Assembly: GCF_963678635.1 (NCBI RefSeq)
Contig: NC_087062.1
Span: 65,302,647-65,366,646, forward strand
DNA length: 64,000 nt
Source: Symsagittifera roscoffensis
Lineage: Eukaryota; Xenacoelomorpha; Acoela; Convolutidae
Direction of reading: 5' to 3'
Positions within the stretch are counted from its first letter, which is position 1. Each line of letters opens with the position of its first letter. The notes below the pieces were generated by a model. The model saw only the letters and a list, made by a program, of their open reading frames with translations, searched no databases and was not told the origin of the DNA. Position numbers and translations under genes: made by a program. Shown here piece by piece: positions 28,524 to 39,107 of this stretch.

Positions 28524-30387
28524 CGCGTTGTTTTCCGATTCGTCTAACCTTCAGCTCCTCTTGACCAATGTATATCCGGCCAATCTGATCCTTCGCATCA
28601 GTTATGTGAGCTTTCGTGTAGATATTGATGCCATCCACATTCATCAGGATCGGGTAAGGGCCATGTACATCGATATAATGTCCGTCCACTTTCATCAGTC
28701 TCGGACCTCCCGTTGTGAGCAGCGCTCGGACTGCCCTGGAGTCCAGTTTGGGATCCTTCTCCTTCAGGTAGTCGGCATAGATGTCCAGGTGGACTAGTGT
28801 AATCTCGGATGGTTCACTCAAGTTCTTGACCACCTGGTGCCCTGCGACTGAGATGATGGACATTATTTTGGTCCCCGCCTTCGTCATGCCGAAAGTCTTA
28901 CCAGATATAACGTTCAGTTTTAGTCCCTGTTTCTTGGGTTCCTCTTTGTCTTCTGCTTTTGTCGTTTTACCCAGGACATTAAAACTTTCCCGAAGATCTG
29001 TGCTCTCCAGCTCCGACCTTACCCATTGCTCGACTTCTTTCGTGGCTAGGTCCTGTTTGACATTCTGCAGCGCTGTCCTTGCCGCCAGGCCGTAATCCAC
29101 CTTGAGTGGGCTAGACGACTCTGCTTCGAGGTTCGAGGCTACCACCTCGTCAGGCCATGTCTTAACCTTTTTGGTCGTGAAGGTGCTCGGTGTCGTCTCC
29201 TTTCTCCGAGATTCAGCCTCGTTCATCAGACGTGCTCGACTGGCCTTGACACCCGAAAGCGCCTCTTCGTGGCGGGGATGTTTCGCGTCCGCTACTGCGT
29301 CCCAAAATTGAGTGCAATCCGACTTGAAGTGTCCCTCCAAATTACAGAAGAAACACCTCGGACCATATTTCATGATGAGCCCTCTGACGTACTCCTCATG
29401 ATCCTCGTCGGTCGCGTCGGCGTCCTCGAGAAAGTAGCCTATGGCCTTCATGTTCTGTTTGTATGTAGAACACGCAGAAACGTGATGGTCCATCGAACCA
29501 CAATTCGCGCACGACCTCCTCTTGTCCATGCCATCGCGAGGTTTGTACCAACTGGAATTTGCACCAGTGTTTGTCCCGCTATAGTTGCCATAATTGCTGT
29601 AACGGTTTTGCGCCCTCGGTTTTATGAGTAAATACTCGCGTGACTTCATACGCAAGTCGTCAGGCGTGGGTACCTGGTCAAGCGACAGGGTGAAGTGAGT
29701 GGCCAACATCGTCTTCAACTCCTCACTCCTTACTCCATCCATGAACTTCGAAGCAATCGCCAAGTTTCGCTCGGATATTCTCTCATCCGGGTTGCTTCTC
29801 CTCCTGAGCAATTCAAGGTCGTCCAAGAATTTATCTTTTGATTCTTCATCTCTCTGACGCCTCTTCTCGAACTTCACCATAGCCTGGTGCCCTTGTACTC
29901 CAGAGCCGAAACGATTCAGCAGGATGTCGAATATCTTGCGAGCGCTGTCTCTCTCACTGGCTCTTTTCGCCATTACACAATTTAATGCAGTACCCTCCAG
30001 GTTGCTCGTCAGCGCGCTGCACTCTTGTTTCTTGGAGAGATTCTCTTCCTCAAAGTGTAACTTCATCACCTCTATCCAAGTATCAATGCAGCCGTCCGAC
30101 TCGTCTTTATATGACATCGGCTTTTTCAGTGTTCTTCTTGACCTCTCTCCTCTCTCGGTTGACTTCGAGAGCTTGGTGATGAATGTTTCAAGAGATCTGT
30201 TCAGAGGCTCAAACATCGAGGCATACATCGTTGTGTCTTGTGAGACTGTAGTCAGATCTGGTACTGAATTGACTTGTGGCACGGTTGGCAATCTTGTCTC
30301 CGGGGTGGCATCTGCCTCCGGTGGGACTGGATTCGTCCAGCCAGGCCTCTGCGGGGCTGCCCTTGGCCGCTCCTTGTTTCTATGTTC
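28489..30387 (-). pseudogene. Gag capsid/nucleocapsid region with two CCHC knuckles (element B)
   Basis: The frame follows in-frame TAG 30388-30390 and ends at 28489. The capsid-like helical part has DGCIDTWIEVMKLHF and FDILLNRFGSGVQGHQAM, typical of Ty3-type retrotransposon gag. Two zinc knuckles follow, CANCGSMDHHVSAC and CFFCNLEGHFKSDC, both C-x2-C-x4-H-x4-C. A ~200-residue tail then leads towards protease. Gag would package element RNA. The only breaks are the stop upstream and the frameshift at the protease border. Confidence 0.85.
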
Positions 30388-31731
30388 CTAGTTCGTTCTC
30401 GAGCCTTGCTGGGCTCTGGCACTGTTGCCCATACCATCTCCAACATTCGCATTGCGTGGGCGTTCCCTTGAGTTGGAACGCTCCTGCCAACTACTCCCAT
30501 TCAGGATCGCGTCAAGCTTCCGCATCATCAAGTCAGATTTGGCGTCCAACCTCCTTTCCAGGCCAGTCATCGTTTGGGCGTAGGTATTATCATGATCATT
30601 CAACAATCGCTCGATCTCTCTTGTCATCCTAGCCTCTCTTTCCTCTGACTCTTTGTTTGCCTGTGCAAGGTTCTCGGTTAGGCATTGATCAGTGTTACGA
30701 ATCAATTGAGCCTGATCAAACCTCGCCTGCGACTTCACGTGCGTTAGCTCATCTTTCAAACTCTCTCGACCATGGTGAGCTCTCTCGTCAACTTGATCTA
30801 TTCTCTTAGTCATGTCCCGCCTCAATTCATCCAGGCCATTCATCACACCAGCGAACATATCACTTATGTCACCAGCTGCCCCCAATGGCGGGGTTAGCCC
30901 CAGAGAAGACGAGGTCAACTGTGGCTGTAGCCTAGTATTCGATGACGCACCGCCCTTTTGCTTGTGCATTGACGTCATCAGTCTGTCAAACGTTGATGAT
31001 GCTCCCATCGTTATCCCATCTGACATAGGACTGGTCGGCGAGGCAGAAGACGCCTCCCTGCTCATGTCGTTCCTTGGGCACGGTGTGAAGTTCACATCCG
31101 GATGGGTTATTTCCGGTTGGTCGTAACTAGAGGACAGACCTCCGGCTTGTAGCGACGTCACGCGCTCATCGTACAAAGACTTCCAACTTTTCTTTGCCTT
31201 CGAGAACGTCTGCTCTTCACCCGGACTCATACTCGACATCATCGCGTTGTTGCTCTGTTTGGCCAAAAATGAGTGTGCACTTGTCGGATGTGAAGGTTCC
31301 TTTCTCCATTTATAGCTCTTAGTCTCTGATTTGGACATTCCCCTGTACAACACTTCCTCCCGAAGTTCGATCTCGGGACGCTCCGAGGTCTCCTCTGTCC
31401 TCTCGACTTCCTCCCGTTCGAGGACCTCATCTGGCTCAAAGTCGGGTCGAATGAGCGTTCGCTCCCCTTCGTCAAAGGGATCCACCAGCGTTTCGCTCGC
31501 AGGCTCGGCCTCGGCGCTCCGCCTTTGATTGCCATCGAGGTTCTTCTCGCTCCTTAGTTTCATTTCGCTCACTGAAAGATCAGGTTGACCTTTAGTCGAT
31601 TCGTCTTCAGCAAACGCGTCGGAAGCGCTGCTAAACGAGGTTTGGCTACGCCTAGTTCTAAACTTCCGCGTGCTTCCCTTTTTTAGCTTGGGAATTTTAG
31701 TAGTCGATCCTAGCGAGTCCCTGCGCTGCAT
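30388..31731 (-). pseudogene. Gag N-terminal region (element B)
   Basis: I place the start at ATG 31731, because MQRRDSLGSTTKIPKLKKG aligns with the first residues of C's gag; the frame is open 60 nt further upstream. The region is acidic and disordered at first, then a coiled coil (TKRIDQVDERAHHGRESLKD, then EREARMTREIERLL), then a basic Arg/Gly-rich stretch before TAG 30388-30390. C reads through the corresponding point. Confidence 0.8.
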
Positions 31732-32154
31732 AGTTTTTAACAAAATGAAAGTATTCGTAATTTGATGGCAATGCAAACGTACCACAAACAAGATTTAGTT
31801 AAATCACTTAACGCTGTCTACTCGATTCCGTCAGTATCAAAATGTCTCTTAGATCTCTCACGACTAAACTAGTGACTCAGCTAAAGTTACACACAGGGTC
31901 TACCCAGTATTGATATAATGCTAACTCAACCCGGTTGTATAGTATAACAGTATCACTAAGTTTCCACAAGATATAATCGACACACAAAACACAATCGATA
32001 ATCAGATAAGAATATCCTACAGGTGACAGCGACCTTTTGTCAGTATCAATTTATCGCCACACAATTTATCAAGTCACTGCTTTGTTAAAATTAAACAATC
32101 TTTGATAAAAAGCAGTGATGATTCAGAAATAGATAAATAAAACTTAGTCTTAAA

Positions 32155-32330
32155 GAAAAAGACTTCCCCCAATCGGAACGATCCGAAAGAACGAAGCCCA
32201 GGACACAGTCTTCTCAAGTGGGTGTGTATCTGCCTAATACACCCACCGAGGTCTTCTTTTGGGTGTCCTGCGATTGCCCGAGCTGTCCTATTAAGTAGCT
32301 CAAGGCAACCTCTGATCGAAAATTTCTAAA
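32155..32330 (-). promoter_or_regulatory. Structured leader RNA motif, copy closest to gag (element B)
   Basis: Pairings visible on the plus strand: CAGGACAC 32199-32206 with GTGTCCTG 32263-32270, enclosing GTGGGTGT 32218-32225 with ACACCCAC 32239-32246. A second hairpin has TTGCC 32274-32278 with GGCAA 32304-32308, and GAGCT with AGCTC inside. The next copy and element C keep the same stems with different bases. It lies 360-600 nt upstream of gag. Packaging, dimerisation or internal ribosome entry are possible roles. Confidence 0.6.
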
Positions 32331-32334
32331 GTCT

Positions 32335-32500
32335 ATGAAAAAGCTCCCCCACACCCGGAACGCTCCAAGTGCACGAGAGCAGGGAACAACTTTTCTTCTC
32401 AAGTGAGTGTGTATTTGCCTAATACACTCACCGAGGTCTTCTTTTATTTGTTCCCGGATTGCCCGAACTTTCCTATTAAGTAGCTCAAGGCAACCACACA
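32335..32500 (-). promoter_or_regulatory. Structured leader RNA motif, second copy (element B)
   Basis: Outer stem GGGAACAA 32382-32389 with TTGTTCCC 32448-32455. Inner stem GTGAGTGT 32403-32410 with ACACTCAC 32424-32431. A TTGCC..GGCAA hairpin follows. The inner stem differs from copy 1 by a paired G-C to A-T change, and the outer stem by several compensated changes. The tandem duplication is specific to B; C has one copy. Confidence 0.6.
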
Positions 32501-32741
32501 ACCAAAATCACAATCAAAAAAAATTTCTTTGCTCGGGTACTTCTGATACACCCAATGTAGAATCCAAAGTTGATCACAAATTTTCGGGTCAGAATGGGTT
32601 CTTATGATCCTGATAAGCACGCCTAATATCCTAATATGATCCTAATTAAATGGATATTTTCCGTTTCCCAAATCGCCACAGAAGGTTTACTCAAGTCTCT
32701 ATTAAGGAAGATCGTTAGAAGGTTTAAGACACTCCGGAGGG

Positions 32742-32817
32742 TTACCTCGGAGGGTACCTTGATCACCCAAGTTACTTCGGAGGGTACCTTAATCACCCAA
32801 GTTACTTCGGAGGGTCC
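32742..32817. repeat. 30-bp tandem repeat in element B leader
   Basis: Units start at 32742, 32772 and (partial) 32802, each with TTAC(C/T)TCGGAGGGTACCTT followed by (A/G)ATCACCCAAG. This is a local amplification of the GGAGGGT motif that is scattered through this leader. Confidence 0.85.
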
Positions 32818-34836
32818 CCCTAAATTTACTAAGGAGGGTCAATAAGATGCTTAATATGCTCCGGAGGGTTAATTTTTCGATCCGGAGGGTTTTCAAATTT
32901 TTCGATCTCGCTGAGAAGGTTCTCCCCCTCGCTTCAAAAAGCGTCAAAACAAGCTAGGAGCTCTAAGGGGAGCTGTTTTAACTTCTTAGGGTGATCTCGT
33001 GGAAATTTTCCACTAAGGAGGGTTGCTAAAGGGTTTAGCTGACTCCGGAGGGTCACTTCGGAGGGTTCCCCCAAAATCAAGAAAAAGGGTTATATCACCG
33101 CAGTAAAGCCTCTGAAAGCGGTCTACCTGTTTTAAACCTAGATTGGCTGACACGGTCAACCTTCCCAATTGAATAAAAAGATGTTTTGATAAAATTTTCT
33201 GTCGCTCGGAGGGTTGCCCCTGATTTGGACCCTCCGAACCAACAAATTCTAAAAAATTTTTCTTTTCCGAAATAATCAACCCAAAAACGGTTGTGATTCG
33301 GAAAAGTGGTCAAAAACGTCGACTTATGGTACCAAAATTATCCCGATCGGATAACTAGTCTTTGAGAAATCGCCAAAAACGCGTTCGTCAAAATGGCCTT
33401 TTTCACCACCTGTATAGGATCTGAAAGACTCTTTTCGCAATTCCGGTCGAAAGTGCCTAAAAATACTTGAAATGAGCGTAGCAGCCCTGTACAGCACTGG
33501 AATAATGCAAAAAACCGGACCAAAATTGGTTTAGAAATAAAAATTTGGCGAAAAACTATCAAATTTGGACCCTCCGATTCCTTCCTTTTCCAAACCTTAA
33601 GTCGTTAGCTCTATCCACGGAGCTACTCGGAGGGTTACCCAAAAATTTCTCTAGTAACCGAGCACGTTATGCTAGCACGCTCCTAACGCCAAAAATTTTA
33701 TTGCTCTAACTCTAAAAACTCAAAAACTCGATCCCCAAAACAGATTGACAAAATACAAAAAATTATCAAAATTTTGATCGAAAAATTTTCGTTTTTCTAA
33801 CTTCTACTGAGTCTTTGCTCACGCGATTTCCTTAGTGAAAGGGATCGAACTACTTAGCTACTCTCTATATAAAAGCTTTTTGCCTATCGGAAAAGCTCGG
33901 ATATCCGAAAATTTGGGGGTCTACAGTTTGATCGAAAATTGGTAATTTTCGACAAAAAATGGGTGTTTCTTGGGTCTAAATAGGAGATAAGTAATATGTA
34001 ATAAGGATAATAATCTATTAATAGTCGTTAATGAATAGTACTATACCCTCCTTTGCACCAAAATATCCGAATTAAGACCCTTAACTCGGAAATTTGTAAT
34101 CGATGGAGGGTACAATCGGACCGCGCCAATCGTGCCCCCCACCACTTAAGTTTTAATGAAATAGTACCCGAACGATACTAAAATTGCTTCAACGATACCC
34201 AACAGTCGTTGCGGATGTTGTCCTTGATGTCCCTGTTGAGTGTGGAGCACGTTGATCAGCTTGCCACTCTACCCTCCGGCCACCGGCAAAATCACCATTA
34301 ACGTGCTTAAACACTCAAATTACACTCGAGGGAGGGTATCCAACCCTTCACCAAAACACACAATCTTTCTATCAGAAACGATATAAATCAATCTGAAACA
34401 ACAACAAATAGGAAGGTCAGATCACATCTCGTCCGGAAATAACATATAAACTGTCACTTTACGTTTTTTACTGTTTTTGGTCTTTTTTGAATTTTTTTTA
34501 CTGTTTTTTGTACTTTTTTGTGTTTAAATAAATTTATTTCTTGGCTTTTTCTTGGTTATACACTATTTTTGTTTGGTTTTACGCTTTCTCTTTAATTGTT
34601 TTTGGTCCTGGGACCTCAGGACAAGCGGGCTCTAGATTTCCCACCTAACCCTCCGGCCCCCGGAATTTTCGGTGTTAACTAAGTTAAAAAGCTAAATTGC
34701 ACTAGACGGAGGGTACGCACCTTCAGCCTAGTACAATAACGGTCATTAAGGCCCCTAACTCGGGCATACGCCCGGAGCGGAGGGTACGTCGCTGAAACGC
34801 TTGCTGATCATGATGGTTTCATGCCTTTAACAGGCC

Positions 34837-34851
34837 CACCCAGGAGCGCCA
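34837..34851 (-). promoter_or_regulatory. tRNA primer binding site (element B)
   Basis: The plus strand reads CACCCAGGAGCGCCA, i.e. the 3' end of a tRNA including CCA; the element RNA would be its complement. It lies 12 nt inside the 5' LTR, exactly as in C. The discriminator base would be G. I cannot assign the tRNA. Confidence 0.8.
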
Positions 34852-34863
34852 TAAAAACGTCTA

Positions 34864-36085
34864 TGTAACATTCGCCCAAATATCACACAGCGATGGAGCG
34901 TAGAAAAATTACCTATTAACGACTGGCAGGCGTCAGTTACCTTAATTCTACTCGTTTTTCACCGTCTCGACCTTGCCAGTTGATTTTCTGGTCTGTCTAG
35001 GGCAAAGTAAAAAGTTACCATTTTCAGGCCATCAGTCAAACGACTTTTGATCAGCTTTCGTTTACATGCGAACACAACCACATAGCTGAGTCTCGGATCC
35101 TCAGACTACGTGATTGTCTTTAAAAACACGGCTCGAACAACCAATTTTTATATGTTTTTGTGTGACAGTTCTATATTAAATCCATTGGAGATGGATTGAC
35201 CCTTTCCCTTTCTTAGCTACTCATGCTCTGAAATATTGAATAATAACGGTGTTAATTAAGATCTATGACATTATAGCAGCTATATAGTCAGTCTATACAG
35301 TCCCTTCACATAGACAGTCTCTGGGGGACCAAGCCTCCGCTCCCGTAATATTCTTGAGATAACACCCTTATCTCTTATTTTCTGGTAACACCCTAGAGCA
35401 CCAAAATTCTTGAGATAACACCCTTATCTCTTATAAATTATGACTCAGAAACTTCCAGACAAATTAATTTTAAAATGTTTAATTAATTTTAGAGGTTAAA
35501 AGTATTTTAATCTTAATAGTAATTTAGAGGTCAACTGTGATTGGCTAATTTTTTATCATGATGGTTTAGAACCAAATTGTATGTGATTTATTGTAAATAA
35601 CATTTGTAAATTGATGTTTTATCGTCATTTAGAGTAGTTTATTGTAAAAATCCTGACGATGCACATAGTTGCGAAAACGTTTGAAATTTACTTTTTAGCA
35701 AAAATTTCTTATCTCTTATATTTCGTGTCCCGGGAGGGTCCCGTGGTATATTTCTTCCCCCTCTGAAGCCTCCTTCTCCACAAATATCCGTCGCTAAGGT
35801 TCTTATCGTGTGTTATTGCCACGATAAGAGGCTTCGTAATTTTCTTGTCTCTGATACGACTGTTCTTCACAATCTATGGCGTCGTTCTGTTTTTCGTCTT
35901 TTTATTCAAAATGGCCGTCTTTTCTCTATTTCTCAGAAATGTTCTTCTTCCAATCGAAATTTTAAAAATAAAAATTCTAGAACATTCTGACCCTCCGTCG
36001 CAACACTTTTTTGTTCATAAGGCCTTTAGTCACTCTTTTTTATGTCACCGGAAGGTTGTGCTGTGTCATCTGGCAGAATGGCACA
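34864..36085 (-). repeat. 5' LTR of element B (solo end)
   Basis: It begins with TGTAACATTCGCCC, like the LTR of C, and ends with AGAATGGCACA, the counterpart of CGAATGTCACA. Between them several blocks align with C's LTR (TTTTTCACCGTCTC, GAGATGGATTGACCC, AAAATGGCCGT, TTTCTCAGAAATGTT). It is 1,222 bp, longer than C's 922 bp. It includes a 27-bp direct repeat (35351-35377 and 35407-35433) that is itself a hairpin (GAGATAA..TTATCTC), and another hairpin near 35800-35828 (CTTATCGTG..CACGATAAG). The right edge is the less certain boundary. Confidence 0.7.
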
Positions 36086-36439
36086 ATATGCACTGAGGAA
36101 CCCAGAGCAGGCAGCTTTTCAAAACAGAGATTCTCCCTGGCAATACAGATTGCGAACGCCGCTTGCGTACTGGGAACAATAAATGACAAAATAACTTTCG
36201 ACGAAATCTTTTATTTGTAACACTTGTATATTATATTTTCTCGTGTCGAGTTGCGTGTTCGTATTGAAGAAACGTAACCCGTATCGATTTTAATTAAAGA
36301 CTTGTCATCGTCTTTTATTATTATCACTTCGATATCTAGAAAATTCCAGGGATTTTGACTGGAATACGTGATGAAGGGACTCCTGACTGTAACCTCGGTT
36401 ACTATGATACTTTTGACCTTTTGATTACCTTAAAAGTTA

Positions 36440-37364
36440 CGAGGAAAAAAATTGATATATAATCAGATTGACTATATTGCAGTGCGAACTAAATGGAAAC
36501 TGTCTTTGAGAAACCCACGAATCTACATTAATCACAGCGTAGGTTCGGACCATCGTCTAGAAATTGCCGAGATGCACACATAAGACTTTGAGAGATGCAA
36601 ATGACAAAGGAAGAAAGAATCGAACTTTGACAAGAAACCGAAGGAATTATCCAAACAACAGAAGAAACCCAGGGGTAAGATATACAAGCCGAAGAACACA
36701 AGAAAAATTTTGAATTGGATGCAAGAAAAATCTAGAATTTTTAAAGGTATCTTAATGGAAACTCGTTGTCGAGAAAAGGAGGCTTGACAAAGCGGAAGAG
36801 ATTATTAGGGCAAAATCTGCATTTGTCCTGAAAAAACTATTCAAATATGCCTGGATGGCAAATAAAACACCTAGGATGGAAGATCTTACAGCGCACTTTG
36901 AAGGCTGATTGATACGGAGAAAATATGACAGCTCAATGAAATAGCTGCCGAAGAAGTGAGAAAAGCTAAGAAGAAACTGAAACATGGGAAGGACCAAACG
37001 GAAAAACTTGAGTATGTAAAGATGATTTAAAAAAAATGAGACATAGCAGAGAGACCCAAAAGCCTAATGAACAAGATAGAAAACACCTTGCATCAAAGAT
37101 ATGTGGTACCCATATTGAAACCTTCGAAAAAAGTGAGTGAACCAGCGAGCTATCGTCCCATAACGCTCGTTTCTGTGTGGAGAAAGCTACTGTTGAACAT
37201 CATTTTTGACATGTGAAGTTTAGAAATTGATGCGGCCCTGTACACCTCCCAACCTGTATAAGAAAAGATACGATCAAATTTGACGTAGTACTGGCGCAAA
37301 ATTTTCTGTTTTCAGAGAATATCGATGAAGATTTTCATTTAACAGTAGTCAGATTTGATATGTC
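36440..37364 (+). mobile_element. Decayed APE-type LINE, 5' part, interrupted by element C
   Basis: With frame breaks, the plus strand encodes an endonuclease C-terminus (QIDYIAVRTKW, then VGSDHRL near 36,460-36,560), then RT N-terminal blocks (ILKPSKKVSEPASYRPITLV, 37,110-37,170) and NFLFSENIDEDFHLTVVRFD just before 37,364. These are APE endonuclease and non-LTR RT signatures of RTE-like type. The RT stops inside the FDMSKAFD-like motif, where element C inserted. Confidence 0.7.
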
Positions 37365-38286
37365 TGTAACATTCGCCCGGAAGATACATATCGACGGATA
37401 ACAAAACTAAGTCTTAAGACGACTGGCTAGCGTCTAAACAGAGCTTTGCATGTTTTTCACCGTCTCTACCAAGCCAGTACTTTTCGGTGGTCTTTCTTAC
37501 ATCAGGCTGACAAAAACGTTACTGTTCTCCGGCTTCGACCAGAACGCTCAAATTAACTGAATTACATGCAAAATTAGTGAGCTCATGGCTGGGTCTCTGT
37601 ATCCCCAGACCACGAGGTCACTCCTAAAAACAGGGCTACTACTTATCATATTACTATTGTTTTTGTTCAGTAGATAAAAATCATCATCTCCATCGAAGAT
37701 GGATCAACCCTTTCCCCCCAACTCCTAGCACCTCATCCTTGTCAAAACTAATCAAAATATCAGTTAAATTCAAGTCAGGACATGACAGGATGCTAAAATT
37801 CAATACAAGTTCATAAAAGTTCCCGTCCCGAGACCCCTCCGGATTCCTGAATCCGGCGAATCAAGCTCCTCAACCTCAGGTTCACGCTAACTCGGAGGGC
37901 TGGTTTTTACCCTTCACCGTTGTTCGCAACGGCCTTGCAACTATTGTAACAGCACAATAGTTGCAACTCGGAACGTCCTCTGCTGTTCGGTAGTTCGTTG
38001 TTGTTTTTTAGTCTCGATTTTCGTACTGTTCGTAATCGCAGATAAAAGTTGTTCTGTTTCTTTCTGCTATTTTAGCTAAAATGGCCGTTTTAACATTTCT
38101 CAGAAATGTTACGTCATTACTTCGAAAATTTAAAATTTAGAATTCCAGAATCTTCTAGCCTTCACCGTTTGGCCAATCGTTCAAATAACGTCCTTATCCG
38201 TTCTAAATCGCCAATTCGGAAGGTTCACTGCTAAAATCCTGAATTCTGCAGAGACTGCATTTTTGCCATTCTGGTCGAATGTCACA
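37365..38286 (-). repeat. 3' LTR of element C
   Basis: 922 bp with terminal inverted ends TGTAACATTCG and CGAATGTCACA. It appears identical to 54450-55371 over its whole length, pointing to a recent insertion. The flanking base triplet GTC (37362-37364) is repeated at 55372-55374. Confidence 0.97.
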
Positions 38287-38300
38287 TACTCCCCGGACAG
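38287..38300 (-). promoter_or_regulatory. Polypurine tract of element C
   Basis: The coding strand reads ACTGTCCGGGGAGTA directly before the 3' LTR (TGTGACATTCG). The decamer GTCCGGGGAG (38289-38298) is 2 bp from the LTR and overlaps the palindrome CCGGACTGTCCGG. Position and purine run fit the primer for plus-strand synthesis. Confidence 0.75.
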
Positions 38301-39107
38301 TCCGGTCAATGTCCTCATTGAATCGCGCAATGTTCTAAATGGTTACAGTGTCATCGAACAGAATTTACAAAATGCACGAAATTACTTTTACCTACGTCAC
38401 ATCGACTCACTGCAGAATATAAATGGCATCATACTACATCACTATAGCCTTCAAATTCTTTCACTTAATCTGCACATTGAGGATATGACTTAAGATAAAA
38501 CATATTTTCTGACTTCCAGTGTCTATATCCCGATTGAAACTTTTTCTCCTAGATTTAAAAGGTGTTGGCTTGCAGGACAGTCCTGCCAACCAACAAGCTA
38601 AAATTATCCTACTATGCTCCTTCCCTTCGGAAATCTTGCTTGCCTATTGTCCTGAGTATTAAAACTAAGAAACTTTGTGGTTAGAAAGAACAATGCAACA
38701 ACCTCCCTCCTCAAGAAGTTACTCAAGTTTTTCATGTCACCACAAAGTTATCAGTCTTCCTAAGTGATTAAAAACAATCATGCAGGCTGGAATATTTAAA
38801 TATACTCTTCCCTCAAGCCTTTCTAAATAAATAATAAGTGAGTGTCTCTAAAGCCACTTCAACTAAAACCAAAATGCAAATTTATAAATGCAACAATTTC
38901 CAAACTCAACTCAAATGTTTCAGTTTTCAATTACAACTTGGTTGCTTGGTTTCTCACTTGAGTTTTTCACACACATAAAACAATTCTGAGTTTTAACTTT
39001 TCTTCATCATCCCTTTGTTCTCTTCTTTTTTCGTCGTTTAGAAGTTCTAAAACTTCTAAATTCTTCTAATTTTCTTTCTTGCTGCCTCTTGTTTTCTCGA
39101 CCATTCG
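38287..39107 (-). other. 3' untranslated region of element C
   Basis: About 0.8 kb without coding potential between the ORF2 stop and the LTR. It includes the polypurine tract at its end. Otherwise it is AT-rich and featureless to me. Confidence 0.7.

Larger units (their letters stand above)
31732..34836 (-). other. Long untranslated leader of element B
   Basis: About 3.1 kb between the primer binding site and the gag start, without a significant ORF. It contains a duplicated structured RNA motif (32155-32330 and 32335-32500), a 30-bp tandem repeat, more than fifteen copies of CGGAGGGT or its complement, and an A-rich tract on the coding strand (34460-34610) that is also present at the same place in C. 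Confidence 0.7.
15724..36085 (-). mobile_element. Element B: degenerate giant Ty3/gypsy-type LTR retrotransposon, 3' end missing
   Basis: Order on the minus strand: 5' LTR (34864-36085), primer binding site, 3-kb leader, gag, protease-RT-RNase H, integrase-macro, spacer, ORF2 up to about 15,770. The 3' part of ORF2 that survives in A and C, the 3' UTR and the 3' LTR are missing. At least six in-frame stops and two frameshifts interrupt frames that are continuous in C or A. The protein is clearly the same family as C but well diverged. With the missing end, the intact ancestor would have been well over 20 kb, which is exceptional for Ty3/gypsy. Confidence 0.92.

Noticed and set aside
28525-28540. 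Programmed -1 frameshift at the A-run between gag and protease in B
   Set aside because: C is continuous through this point and B carries many other lesions; the string does not match the X-XXY-YYZ slippery pattern well. Kept only as a possibility.
32155-32500. Hammerhead or HDV-like self-cleaving ribozyme in the leader
   Set aside because: The hammerhead core (CTGATGA, GAAA) and the HDV double-pseudoknot pattern are not found on either strand of the structured motif.
32636-32845. 69-codon plus-strand ORF with repeated TSEGTLITQV
   Set aside because: It is translation of the 30-bp tandem repeat in the non-coding leader of B, on the antisense strand of the element.
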